NCBI GenBank assembly: GCA_002509495.1
Contig: DAEV01000121.1
Coordinates: 622 to 13,496 of the forward strand
Length of the DNA stretch: 12,875 bases
Origin: Methanolinea sp. UBA473
GTDB lineage: Archaea; Halobacteriota; Methanomicrobia; Methanomicrobiales; Methanospirillaceae
Direction: 5' to 3'
In this document: piece after piece, positions 1 through 6,238 of the stretch
How positions within the stretch are numbered: the first letter of the stretch is position 1
How the letters are laid out: each line of letters starts with the position of its first letter
Made by a program: the position numbers and the translations under genes
Notes under the pieces: model-generated
Database searches by the model: none
What the model saw: only the letters and a program-made list of their open reading frames with translations
Told to the model about the DNA's origin: nothing

Positions 1-39
1 GGCATGGGCGGTATGGGCGGCATGGGCGGGGACTTCTAA
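1..39 (+). CDS. Thermosome (group II chaperonin) subunit, C-terminal end only
   Basis: The first 12 codons read as repeats of Gly-Met-Gly-Gly ending in Gly-Asp-Phe and a TAA stop at 37-39. A flexible Gly-Gly-Met tail is the typical C-terminus of archaeal thermosome subunits (and of bacterial GroEL), where it projects into the folding cavity. The rest of the gene lies left of the window, so the identity rests on the tail alone. A hairpin terminator follows within 40 bases, consistent with a gene end. Another Gly/Met-rich protein cannot be excluded. Confidence 0.7.
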   Translation, partial: GMGGMGGMGGDF

Positions 40-74
40 CCCCATTCTACCTGCTTTCCCCTCATTTTTATTAC

Positions 75-103
75 GAAAATGCCATCGGGCATTTTCATTT
101 TAC
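75..103 (+). terminator. Hairpin terminator after the thermosome gene
   Basis: A perfect 9-bp stem, GAAAATGCC (75-83) with GGCATTTTC (88-96), closes a 4-base loop and is followed by ATTTTA. It lies 35 bases after the thermosome stop. The T-rich run fits archaeal termination on oligo-U. Confidence 0.6.
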
Positions 104-185
104 CTGCATGGCATGAGCCAGATCAGGTTTATCTGGAGCACCCGGGAGCCGCCCGGATGGGAATCATTTTCGGCACGGGTGCATA

Positions 186-566
186 TTGACTCACATGCAA
201 GACCGGTTCATCTTTACAGGCTACCGGACCACCTGCTACAAATGTGGCGTGGAGGCCGAACAGGTCATCAAGGCCGTCCCTTACCAGGCCCAGGTGGCCT
301 GCTCCCATTGCGGCGCCACCCGTATCTTCATCCCCAGGATCGAGGACGTCAGTAAACCCGGGAGTTACACGAGAATAGGGTGCTACGATCTCTGGAACCT
401 GGAGAGCGGCGCAACGTGCCGCAACTGCGGGGTGACCGGCCCTCATGACCTCTCGATCGGGTGCAGTCACTTCACGGTCCGGTGCCGGAACTGCGGCTTC
501 ACCCATTTCTACAAGTTCAACCTGGAATACATGGCCCAGTGCCCGATTGAAGAGACAGGGCAATAG
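186..566 (+). CDS. Small protein with two matched CxxC...CxxC zinc-ribbon halves, function unknown
   Basis: This 126-residue soluble protein has four CxxCG knuckles, at residues 17-20, 39-42, 78-81 and 100-103. They form two pairs, each with exactly 18 residues between knuckles, which suggests two zinc ribbons derived from a duplication. Further cysteines are at 66, 93 and 119. There is no signal peptide or membrane segment. The start chosen is TTG at 186 because GGGTG at 176-180 lies 5 bases upstream; ATG at 195 is the alternative and would have no well-spaced ribosome-binding site. The gene stands alone between two terminators and converges on porD. I do not recognise a family with known function. 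Nucleic-acid binding is possible for zinc ribbons but is only a guess. Confidence 0.75.
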   Translation: MTHMQDRFIFTGYRTTCYKCGVEAEQVIKAVPYQAQVACSHCGATRIFIPRIEDVSKPGSYTRIGCYDLWNLESGATCRNCGVTGPHDLSIGCSHFTVRCRNCGFTHFYKFNLEYMAQCPIEETGQ

Positions 567-580
567 AGTGAATTCTGTTT

Positions 581-615
581 GAAAATCGCCTGGCGACTTT
601 CATGATAAAAAAGAT
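581..615. terminator. Shared terminator between convergent genes
   Basis: The 50-base gap between the zinc-ribbon gene (+) and porD (-) contains an imperfect hairpin at 581-601, GAAAATCGCC against GGCGACTTTC, with one A-C mismatch and a tight loop. Next to it, an A6 run at 606-611 reads as U6 in the por transcript just after its stop codon. This fits oligo-U termination of the por operon, with the hairpin available to the opposite transcript. Confidence 0.45.
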
Positions 616-616
616 T

Positions 617-868
617 CTATTTCTCTTCTCTCTTCATGGAGATGGCGCTCTTCGGGCACTCGTGGGCGCAGATTCCGCAGCCTTTGCAGTACTCGAGATC
701 CACTTCGAGTTCTTCGTCGATCGCGGCTTCCGGGCAGAGCATTGCGCAGATCCCGCAGGCGTTGCATTTCTCCTTGTCCACCACCGGCCGGAATACCCTC
801 CAGGAACCGGTTTTTCCACTTGACCCCTTTGTCGGCCTGCTGATGGCCAGCCTCATCCTCGTCGTCAT
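617..868 (-). CDS. porD: Pyruvate:ferredoxin oxidoreductase, delta subunit (2x[4Fe-4S] ferredoxin)
   Basis: This 83-residue subunit carries electrons from the Por core to ferredoxin. Two CxxCxxCxxxCP motifs, at residues 35-45 and 61-71, each bind a [4Fe-4S] cluster. The N-terminal segment with GKTGSWR and RPVVD (about residues 18-31) is characteristic of archaeal 2-oxoacid oxidoreductase delta subunits. The ATG start overlaps the gamma stop in an ATGA arrangement, with GGGAG 8 bases upstream, so translation is coupled. It is last in the operon and is followed by a U-rich terminator. Delta subunits of pyruvate and isovalerate enzymes are similar, so substrate cannot be read from this gene. Confidence 0.93.
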   Translation of the reverse strand: MTTRMRLAISRPTKGSSGKTGSWRVFRPVVDKEKCNACGICAMLCPEAAIDEELEVDLEYCKGCGICAHECPKSAISMKREEK

Positions 869-1392
869 ACAACCAGCTCCCGGTAGGCGGTCTCTGCAGC
901 CTGGACGTTCCGCGGGTCGGAAAACATCTCGGCAATCGCCTTTTTTACCGAGTCCACCGACACAATCCCGAGTTTTGCCAGGGCCCCAAGCACCGGCGTA
1001 TTTAGGATTGGGCTTCCCGCAATCACGAGGTCTGCCCGGAGAGCAATCCCTGTCAGGTCCACTGTATAACTTGAGAACCCCTGCAAGGGATAAGGGCCGA
1101 TCCCGTTCAACAGGACTACCCCTCCGGGTTTCAGCCCGTGAAGCACGTCGACGACATCCATGACACTCTGGTCCAGCACGATCACGAGGTCCGGCTTCCT
1201 GATCTGGCTGTATACCCGTATGGGGTGGTCATCGATCCGGACGTAGGAGACGACCGGCGCGCCTCTCCGCTCTGCGCCATAAAAAGGGCATGCGGTGGCG
1301 TACTTCCCGTCCCGGAATGCTGCAAGGGCGAGGAGCCGTGCGGCGGTGACCCCTCCCTGGCCACCCCTGGAGTGAATCCGCACCTCAAACAT
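865..1392 (-). CDS. porC: Pyruvate:ferredoxin oxidoreductase, gamma subunit
   Basis: This 175-residue protein is the gamma (domain III) subunit of a four-subunit archaeal 2-oxoacid:ferredoxin oxidoreductase. The glycine-rich RGGQGG at residues 9-14 is the family hallmark, followed by the conserved YGAERRGAPV segment near residues 38-47. Length is normal for the family. Its ATG overlaps the end of the alpha gene by 8 bases, with GGGGTGA 6 bases upstream, and its stop overlaps porD by 4 bases. It acts in the cytoplasm as part of the alpha-beta-gamma-delta complex. The symbol porG is also used for this subunit. Confidence 0.92.
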   Translation of the reverse strand: MFEVRIHSRGGQGGVTAARLLALAAFRDGKYATACPFYGAERRGAPVVSYVRIDDHPIRVYSQIRKPDLVIVLDQSVMDVVDVLHGLKPGGVVLLNGIGPYPLQGFSSYTVDLTGIALRADLVIAGSPILNTPVLGALAKLGIVSVDSVKKAIAEMFSDPRNVQAAETAYRELVV

Positions 1393-2497
1393 TGTCGTTC
1401 ACCCCGAACCAGTACTCCGTCCCGGGACTCCTGGTCCTGACGAACTCCGCGATATCGTCGTAAGTGACCTCCTGACCTCCCAATCCGGCGATCACGCTGA
1501 AGGGCTCGGCCCTCGCCGTTGCTGCAAGACTCTTCGCGATCACCCCCCCGAACCCGAACGAGTAGTCCCGGTCGATGACCACGACATCCCGGCCGGCGAG
1601 ATCGAGCCGGGGGAAGGGCCGCAGCCAGCGGATACGCATCACCCCGGCCTTCACACCCTCCGCCCGTAAAAGATCCGCAGCCACTTCGGCCTCTTTTCCA
1701 AGGGTTCCCATGGCCACCACCACCACGTCGGCATCCTCGCAGCGGTACTCGTCCACAAACCCGTATTTCCTGTGGAAACGCCTGGCAAACTCATCCTCTG
1801 TCTCCCGGATCACTCCCGCCGAATCGCGCATTGACCGTTCCATATCCCAGCGGAATTTAAAGTACGCGTCAGGGCCGGTCAGGGTGCCGTACCCGGCGGG
1901 GTTTTCGGGGTCGATGGCATGGGGCAGGCGGAGAGGAGGAATAAAATCCGAAATTTCCACGGTCTCGAGGGACTGCATGCTGTGGGAAAGGAGGAACCCG
2001 TCGAGGTTGACCATCACCGGCAGAAGCACCGACTCGTTCTCGGCGATGCGGAATGCCATCAGGGTGGTGTCGTACGCCTCCTGCACGGTCGAGACGTATA
2101 CCTGGAGCCACCCGGTATCACGCTCCTGGAATGCATCGGTATGTTCCGCCCAGACGTTCCAGCCGGGTCCCACAGCCCGGTTGACATTGGCCATGACGAT
2201 AGGGAGCCGCGCCCCGGCCGCCCAGTTGACCATCTCGTGCATGTAGAGAAGTCCGTGGGAGCTCGTGGCAGTGAATGTCCTGGCACCGGTGATGCTGGCC
2301 CCGATACAGGCTGCCATCGCGGAGTGCTCGCTTTCGACAGGGATGAACTGGCTGTCCAGTTCCCCCCTGGTCACGTACTCGGCCATCTGTTCGACGATCT
2401 CTGTCTGGGGGGTTATGGGGTAGGCGGCGATCACCGAGGGGCGGACCTGCCTGACTGCGGCCGCAACGGCCTTGTTGCCGGTGGCGATCGTCAGCAT
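1385..2497 (-). CDS. porA: Pyruvate:ferredoxin oxidoreductase, alpha subunit
   Basis: This 370-residue subunit holds the pyrimidine-binding domain and much of the substrate site of the thiamine-diphosphate enzyme that interconverts pyruvate + CoA and acetyl-CoA + CO2 with ferredoxin. In methanogens it runs mainly towards pyruvate for carbon assimilation. Seen in the sequence are YPITPQTEI at residues 26-34 (Thr29 at the substrate site), VESEHSA near 54-60, and TSSHGLLYMHE at 78-88. The residue after TSS is His where many family members have Gln. The ATG overlaps the beta gene by 7 bases and has GGAGG 4 bases upstream. Pyruvate is the most likely substrate, but a 2-oxoisovalerate enzyme cannot be ruled out by eye. 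Confidence 0.9.
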   Translation of the reverse strand: MLTIATGNKAVAAAVRQVRPSVIAAYPITPQTEIVEQMAEYVTRGELDSQFIPVESEHSAMAACIGASITGARTFTATSSHGLLYMHEMVNWAAGARLPIVMANVNRAVGPGWNVWAEHTDAFQERDTGWLQVYVSTVQEAYDTTLMAFRIAENESVLLPVMVNLDGFLLSHSMQSLETVEISDFIPPLRLPHAIDPENPAGYGTLTGPDAYFKFRWDMERSMRDSAGVIRETEDEFARRFHRKYGFVDEYRCEDADVVVVAMGTLGKEAEVAADLLRAEGVKAGVMRIRWLRPFPRLDLAGRDVVVIDRDYSFGFGGVIAKSLAATARAEPFSVIAGLGGQEVTYDDIAEFVRTRSPGTEYWFGVNDNV

Positions 2498-3372
2498 GTG
2501 CCCTCCTCTTCACGAAGCAGTCGTTTTGCTGTTTTTTCAGCCTGGGCTTTGAGGAGTGCCACCGACGCAGCGTCGATTCCCTTGAACCGCCCCTGGGGCG
2601 CGAGGTATTCCTCGAGGGGCAGGGGCTTGATCATAGCGGCTTTTGAGGGGCCGCTGATGGTTACTTTCCCCTGCTCGCGCTCGTACAGGATCCACATCCC
2701 CGTCTTCACGGCAAGCTTCCCCATCTCCACGCTCTTTTCCGACGAGAACCTCCAGCCCGGCGGGCAGGGGGCCAGGACATGGATGAACTTGGGTCCCCGG
2801 ATCGAGAGTGCTTTCTCTACCTTCTTGAAGAGGTCGCGTGGATAGGCGGCACAGGCCGTTGCCATGTAGGGGGGGTTGTGAGCCGCGACAATGCCGTCAA
2901 GGTCCTTCTTGGTCTGGACCTTCCCCGCAGGGGTCGTGGTAGTCCTGGCACCTGCCGGGGTTGAGCCGGAACGCTGCATCCCCGTGTTGCCATAGGCCTC
3001 GTTATCGTAGCAGATGTACAGGAAGTCGGTCCCCCGTTCAAATGCCCCGGAGAGGGACTGGATACCGATATCGACAGTCCCGCCGTCTCCGGCATAGACG
3101 ATCACACGGGTCTTTCTCCCTGCCGCCTGGAATGCCGCGCTCATCCCGGAGGCGCACGCGGCGGCCGCGGCAAAGGCCACGTTATAGACGGGGACATTCA
3201 TGGCAGTATTCGGGTAAGCCCCCTGGATGACGCTGGTGCAGCACGCAGGCACCACCAGGACCATGTCCGGTCCCGCTGCCTTCAGGACATACCGGAGGGT
3301 GAGCGTATCGCTGCATCCCGCACATGCCGAGGTGCACTTCAAAATATACTCTTCCGTGGGGATTTCGGTCAT
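2491..3372 (-). CDS. porB: Pyruvate:ferredoxin oxidoreductase, beta subunit (thiamine diphosphate binding)
   Basis: This 293-residue catalytic subunit binds thiamine diphosphate and the proximal [4Fe-4S] cluster. The cofactor motif starts with GDGG at residues 95-98 and ends at the YDNEAYGNTG segment from 122. Probable cluster ligands are Cys17 and Cys20 (CAGC), Cys45 (in PACC) and Cys203 (in APCPPGW). The segment QRSGSTP (133-139) followed by TTTTPAGK is typical of pyruvate and isovalerate synthases. It is first in the operon, giving the order beta-alpha-gamma-delta. The ATG at 3372 has only a weak AGGGA ribosome-binding site and follows a TATA-like box at 3413-3420. Pyruvate as substrate is inferred from similarity to PorB. 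Confidence 0.9.
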   Translation of the reverse strand: MTEIPTEEYILKCTSACAGCSDTLTLRYVLKAAGPDMVLVVPACCTSVIQGAYPNTAMNVPVYNVAFAAAAACASGMSAAFQAAGRKTRVIVYAGDGGTVDIGIQSLSGAFERGTDFLYICYDNEAYGNTGMQRSGSTPAGARTTTTPAGKVQTKKDLDGIVAAHNPPYMATACAAYPRDLFKKVEKALSIRGPKFIHVLAPCPPGWRFSSEKSVEMGKLAVKTGMWILYEREQGKVTISGPSKAAMIKPLPLEEYLAPQGRFKGIDAASVALLKAQAEKTAKRLLREEEGTC

Positions 3373-3411
3373 CGGATTTCCCTAAAAAGTATATCGGCCA
3401 TCGGTAATAAG

Positions 3412-3421
3412 GGTATATTCA
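3412..3421 (-). promoter_or_regulatory. Candidate TATA box of the por operon
   Basis: Read on the minus strand, GAATATACCC lies about 40 bases upstream of the porB ATG. A start site about 25 bases downstream would leave a leader of roughly 15-20 bases. A second AT-rich stretch (ATATAC at 3390-3395) is too close to the ATG for a normal leader. The box touches the left arm of the inverted repeat at 3422-3452. Confidence 0.4.
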
Positions 3422-3462
3422 GGGAATTTTTCATCCCAATCGTGAAATTCCCGCACATTGGG
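3422..3462. repeat. Two interleaved inverted repeats between divergent promoters
   Basis: The first repeat pairs GGGAATTT (3422-3429) with AAATTCCC (3445-3452), an 8-bp perfect match with a 15-base spacer. The second pairs CCCAAT (3435-3440) with ATTGGG (3457-3462), a 6-bp perfect match with a 16-base spacer. Each repeat has one arm inside the other. They fill the space between the two opposing TATA-like boxes, where an operator for the por operon and the membrane-protein gene could lie. Protein binding is inference. Confidence 0.5.
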
Positions 3463-3472
3463 AGGAAGAATG

Positions 3473-3480
3473 TTATATAG
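3473..3480 (+). promoter_or_regulatory. TATA box of the membrane-protein gene
   Basis: TTATATAG lies 37 bases upstream of the ATG at 3517. A transcription start near 3500 would give a leader just long enough to carry the GGAGG ribosome-binding site at 3505-3509. The spacing is typical of archaeal promoters. Confidence 0.6.
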
Positions 3481-3516
3481 GGGGAATGCCTCTCTCACTC
3501 TATTGGAGGCTCATCC

Positions 3517-4083
3517 ATGGAACAAAGCAATCGAAAAGAAGGGTCGTCATCAGGGGAGTCAGCAGAGAACGGAAGGGAGATGGTGTCCGATAAGAAGAAC
3601 GAAGTAAACCGCAAAAGCGGAAGGACCGGCCTTAAAATTGCCGCGATAATCATCGTCATCCTCGTGGTGGTTGCAGCGGCAGGATTTGCGACTCTCACGG
3701 TGATCGCAGACCTGCCACCTGCTTCCGGTGCTCTCTACCCATATACGATCACGTATGACGTCCTCATCCCTGAAGGCCAGACATTTTCGGTCGGGGGAAC
3801 CCCCCTGCTCATCCTCTCAACCGGGGATCAGCTCCTGATGAAGGTAGGGGACAGGACCGAATCCTTCACGATAGGCCAGACAAAGACCATTACCGAGAGG
3901 ACGGCGAAAGTCACGACACTGGGAATCCCGATCACCGAAACGAACTACATGATCGATGCCACTTATCGGGGGATGGTAGGAGAGAGGGCAGACTTTTACC
4001 TCGTCGTCAAAACGTCGCGACAGATCCCATCCATTCTCATCGATCGGATCCTGCCCGACGGGATCATGGCCCGCCCGATTTGA
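3517..4083 (+). CDS. Single-pass membrane protein, function unknown
   Basis: This 188-residue protein starts with about 38 hydrophilic, charged and Ser-rich residues. One strongly hydrophobic segment follows at about residues 40-63, rich in Ile, Val and Ala. The remaining 120 residues alternate polar and hydrophobic residues, suggesting a beta-rich domain. Positive charge just before the membrane segment (KSGRTGLK) argues that the N-terminus stays inside and the C-terminal domain is exported. There are no cysteines and no recognisable catalytic motif. The start is well supported by GGAGG 7 bases upstream of ATG and a TATA box. It is divergent from the por operon. I do not recognise the family; a cell-surface or envelope role is a guess. 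Confidence 0.8.
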   Translation: MEQSNRKEGSSSGESAENGREMVSDKKNEVNRKSGRTGLKIAAIIIVILVVVAAAGFATLTVIADLPPASGALYPYTITYDVLIPEGQTFSVGGTPLLILSTGDQLLMKVGDRTESFTIGQTKTITERTAKVTTLGIPITETNYMIDATYRGMVGERADFYLVVKTSRQIPSILIDRILPDGIMARPI

Positions 4084-4092
4084 GGATTGTAG

Positions 4093-4114
4093 AAAGGAAG
4101 GAATTTCCTTTTTC
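4093..4114 (+). terminator. Hairpin terminator after the membrane-protein gene
   Basis: AAAGGAA (4093-4099) pairs with TTCCTTT (4105-4111) around a 5-base loop, followed by a further T. It lies 10 bases past the stop codon, in the 65-base gap between convergent genes. A second small stem, GGCGG (4125-4129) with CCGCC (4139-4143), lies closer to the opposing gene. Confidence 0.5.
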
Positions 4115-4148
4115 CGGAAGGTTCGGCGGGCTGTCCTGCCGCCTGCGT

Positions 4149-4637
4149 TCACTCCATGATCATGAGCCGGTATCCATGTTCCCCAAGCTTGTGGACGGCC
4201 TTTTCCCTGAATTCGGCATCCGGTAAACCCCCGAGCGGAAGGATCTCCCGGCTCCAGATCTCCCTGAGGCGAGGATCGTCTGTCTGGAGGTCCCTCCGTC
4301 CTTTCACCTTCCCCGCTTCGATTCCCCCGCCATCGATCACACGCATGGTGCAGCACCGGAAGGTGCGGCAGATCCCCGGCCTGGAAGAGTAGATCGTGCA
4401 GACAAAGGCCCCCCCTTCCGATCTCCTGAGGAAGGGACACCAGGATGAATCGAACGAAGGCGGGGCCCGTGAAAGATAGAGAGCCCTGTATTCGGGATGC
4501 ACCTGAACCGGGAGGAGTTCACCGGTGACCTGCACCCGGCAGGAATGAGAGGTAGGCGAGAGGCTCCGCTCCAGCCGGATATGCCGTCCAAGGCTGATGC
4601 AGCACTTTCCGCAGCGGGTGCAGGTGAATGTGGCCAT
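4149..4637 (-). CDS. YkgJ-family cysteine-cluster protein
   Basis: The protein belongs to the YkgJ (UPF0153) family of presumed zinc- or iron-binding cysteine-cluster proteins; the biochemical role is not established. Counted from the ATG at 4637 (162 residues), it has CTRCGKCC at 6-13, CPFL at 67-70, CTIY at 80-83, RPGICRTF at 86-93 and an extra CC at 95-96. Together these form the usual CxxCxxCC ... CPFL ... C-IY-RP--CR-F signature. Two upstream in-frame GTG codons, at 4661 and 4646, are alternative starts, each preceded by GGATTCC. A clear TATA box upstream indicates its own transcript, separate from truA. Confidence 0.8.
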   Translation of the reverse strand: MATFTCTRCGKCCISLGRHIRLERSLSPTSHSCRVQVTGELLPVQVHPEYRALYLSRAPPSFDSSWCPFLRRSEGGAFVCTIYSSRPGICRTFRCCTMRVIDGGGIEAGKVKGRRDLQTDDPRLREIWSREILPLGGLPDAEFREKAVHKLGEHGYRLMIME

Positions 4638-4715
4638 CGGGATCACGGAATCCTTGATCACAGGAATCCGTCCCTGATCCTATTAACTTCGTGTTGAGGA
4701 GCAGGAGCGAGGGGC

Positions 4716-4725
4716 TATTTATATG
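4716..4725 (-). promoter_or_regulatory. TATA box of the YkgJ-family gene
   Basis: Read on the minus strand the sequence is CCATATAAATAG, a near-ideal archaeal TATA box. It lies about 55-85 bases upstream of the possible starts and begins only 24 bases after the truA stop. A start site near 4693 is expected. No plus-strand gene follows that could use it in the other direction. Confidence 0.6.
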
Positions 4726-4748
4726 GTGGCGCTGGCTGGGAACGGATT

Positions 4749-5564
4749 TCATCGCAGGACCTCGCAGATACGCCACATCAGACGGTGATGCTGCCGTTCG
4801 GATTCAAGGTGCATGCCCGACCGCCGTCCCCTGGCGAGGGGGTTGAAGGGAAAGCCGTATTCTATATCCCACAGAATGAGACCCTCGGGGGGGGCCGGGG
4901 AGAGTGCCGGGCAGTGCGTGTCCGAGAGCCGATCACCGATGCTTTCCGGGGGGGCCTGGCCTGACCCCACCCTGCACAAAGCGGAAGCCATGAACCTGAC
5001 CATGTGCCAGAGGAAGCTCTCCGCACACACTTCGAGAACGGTGAAACCCTCCTCATAAAAAACTTTTGCCGAGATCACATTCCTCACCGGATCCTTTCCA
5101 GATGTTCTCGCGTAGGGAGAAAAATCATGGACCCCCTCGAATATCCGGGCTGCCTGGTTCATGGCATCCATGTCAAGGTGAGGTTCCCTGAAGTAGTAGC
5201 GGTACGTTCTGGTCAGTGCATCGAATCGTGGGTGGAACGCCGGATCGACCCTCGCGTAACCCCCGATCCAGATGTCGGGAGGAAGCTGCCAGTCCAGCAC
5301 CGAACATGCCCGGTCGGGATTCCGGGTCGAGAAAGAGAAGACCTGGGAGCGGGCATGCACGCCGCGGTCGGTCCTTCCTGCAGCGAGAAACCTTGCTTCG
5401 CGGGGATCGGAAAAGAGTTCCGTCCGGATACAGGCGGCGATGAACTCCCCCTCCACAGTCCGGTCCTCCGCCTGCACCTGGGATCCGAAAAACCCGCCTC
5501 CAAGGTAACCCACGCGGAAGGCTATTCTCACCGCAGGGACATCTTGCGGGTGACTTTCTTCCAT
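4749..5564 (-). CDS. truA: tRNA pseudouridine synthase A
   Basis: TruA converts uridines at about positions 38-40 of the tRNA anticodon arm to pseudouridine. At 271 residues it has the usual family length. The catalytic motif AAGRTDRGVHA is at residues 61-71, with Asp66 as nucleophile. The LTRTYRYYF segment (about 117-125) and WHMVRFMASAL near residues 185-195 are typical TruA features. The ATG at 5564 is chosen because GAGG lies 5 bases upstream, although it overlaps the PHP gene by 37 bases. A GTG at 5531 would give a GTGA overlap with the PHP stop but lacks a ribosome-binding site. Co-transcription with the PHP gene is likely. Confidence 0.93.
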   Translation of the reverse strand: MEESHPQDVPAVRIAFRVGYLGGGFFGSQVQAEDRTVEGEFIAACIRTELFSDPREARFLAAGRTDRGVHARSQVFSFSTRNPDRACSVLDWQLPPDIWIGGYARVDPAFHPRFDALTRTYRYYFREPHLDMDAMNQAARIFEGVHDFSPYARTSGKDPVRNVISAKVFYEEGFTVLEVCAESFLWHMVRFMASALCRVGSGQAPPESIGDRLSDTHCPALSPAPPEGLILWDIEYGFPFNPLARGRRSGMHLESERQHHRLMWRICEVLR

Positions 5565-6196
5565 GTGTTCCTCAACGACTGGCGAGTGTAGGTTCGCAGG
5601 GGAGTCATCCTCCCTACGGCCTGGGTTTTTCCGGCCCGGATGGCGGAGAGGATTGAGTCGGGATCAGGAGTTGCATCCACGAGGGTCCTCCCGTACCCCA
5701 CGAACCTTGCGTTGTGCGCATCGGAACCCCCTACGCAGGGTTTTCCAAGCCTGCGGGCGATCCTGGCCGCCTTCAGGTTTGCAGATCCTACAATGTACCT
5801 GCTGTTGAACACCTCGATCGCATCCACTTCGGAGAGCGGGGCATGGAGTCTTCGGGCGACTCCGTGGCGCCAGACATGGAACGGGTGGGGAAGGATCACG
5901 AGTGCGCCGCGGTTATGGGCAATCCGTATCGTCTCCATCACCTCGAGCCCCGGGGGAACGGGATCGCGGATTCCAAGTGCGATGAGATGCCCCTGCCGCG
6001 TCGATATCTCGATCCCCGGGATGATCACCAGGCGTGTCGAAAGGGATGCAGCATATAGCGCTCCTTCGATGGTATCATGGTCGGTGATCGCAATGGCATC
6101 CAGCCCGATCTCCTCCGCTCTACGGATCACATCCTCCACCGGGCTCTCCCCATCCCGGGAATAACTTGTATGGATGTGCAGATCGCAGTTCAGCAT
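5528..6196 (-). CDS. PHP-domain metal-dependent phosphoesterase
   Basis: This 222-residue protein has the PHP (polymerase and histidinol phosphatase) metal-binding residues in order: DLHIHTSYSRDG at 5-16 (His7, His9, Asp15), TDHD at 38-41, GIEIST at 61-66, LPHPF at 102-106, and GSDAH at 157-161. This is the small stand-alone PHP type, several members of which hydrolyse nucleotide or sugar phosphates. The exact substrate cannot be told from sequence. The C-terminus, after about residue 197, is basic (Arg/Lys-rich). The gene overlaps truA and diverges from the DHPS-related gene across a 42-base gap. Confidence 0.88.
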   Translation of the reverse strand: MLNCDLHIHTSYSRDGESPVEDVIRRAEEIGLDAIAITDHDTIEGALYAASLSTRLVIIPGIEISTRQGHLIALGIRDPVPPGLEVMETIRIAHNRGALVILPHPFHVWRHGVARRLHAPLSEVDAIEVFNSRYIVGSANLKAARIARRLGKPCVGGSDAHNARFVGYGRTLVDATPDPDSILSAIRAGKTQAVGRMTPLRTYTRQSLRNTWKKVTRKMSLR

Positions 6197-6238
6197 CTGA
6201 TCATACCTTTTTTGACCTCCCTGATATTAAGAAGACTT
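6197..6238. promoter_or_regulatory. 42-base divergent promoter region
   Basis: Both the PHP gene (-) and the DHPS-related gene (+) start at the edges of this gap. On the minus strand CTTAATATC (6223-6231) is a possible TATA box for the PHP gene, and AAAGGT lies 8 bases before its ATG. For the plus gene no clear TATA box was found; it could lie inside the PHP coding sequence. Assignments are weak. Confidence 0.3.

Noticed and set aside
118..136. CCAGAT/ATCTGG hairpin upstream of the zinc-ribbon gene
   Set aside because: A 6-bp stem with a 7-base loop is easily found by chance and has no clear role here.
636..1163. Plus-strand 175-codon frame opposite porD and porC
   Set aside because: Antisense to two confidently identified genes, with no ribosome-binding site or recognisable domain.
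1575..2845. Long plus-strand open frames (223 and 308 codons) opposite porA and porB
   Set aside because: They are antisense to clear Por subunits and have Arg/Ser/Gly-rich or low-information products without domains. Such frames are expected opposite G+C-rich genes.
3817..4440. Minus-strand 207-codon frame across the membrane-protein and YkgJ-family genes
   Set aside because: It overlaps a gene with a strong promoter and start on one side and the cysteine-cluster coding frame on the other. Its product has no coherent features.
4711..4726. The TATA-like box read as a plus-strand promoter
   Set aside because: No plus-strand gene follows; the frame downstream is antisense to truA. The minus-strand reading serves the YkgJ-family gene at a sensible distance.
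5004..5591. Plus-strand 195-codon frame opposite truA
   Set aside because: Antisense shadow of a clear TruA sequence.
6077..6238. 54-codon upstream extension of the DHPS-related gene
   Set aside because: It runs antisense through the first part of the PHP gene and shows no conserved features; the family motif begins at the ATG at 6239.
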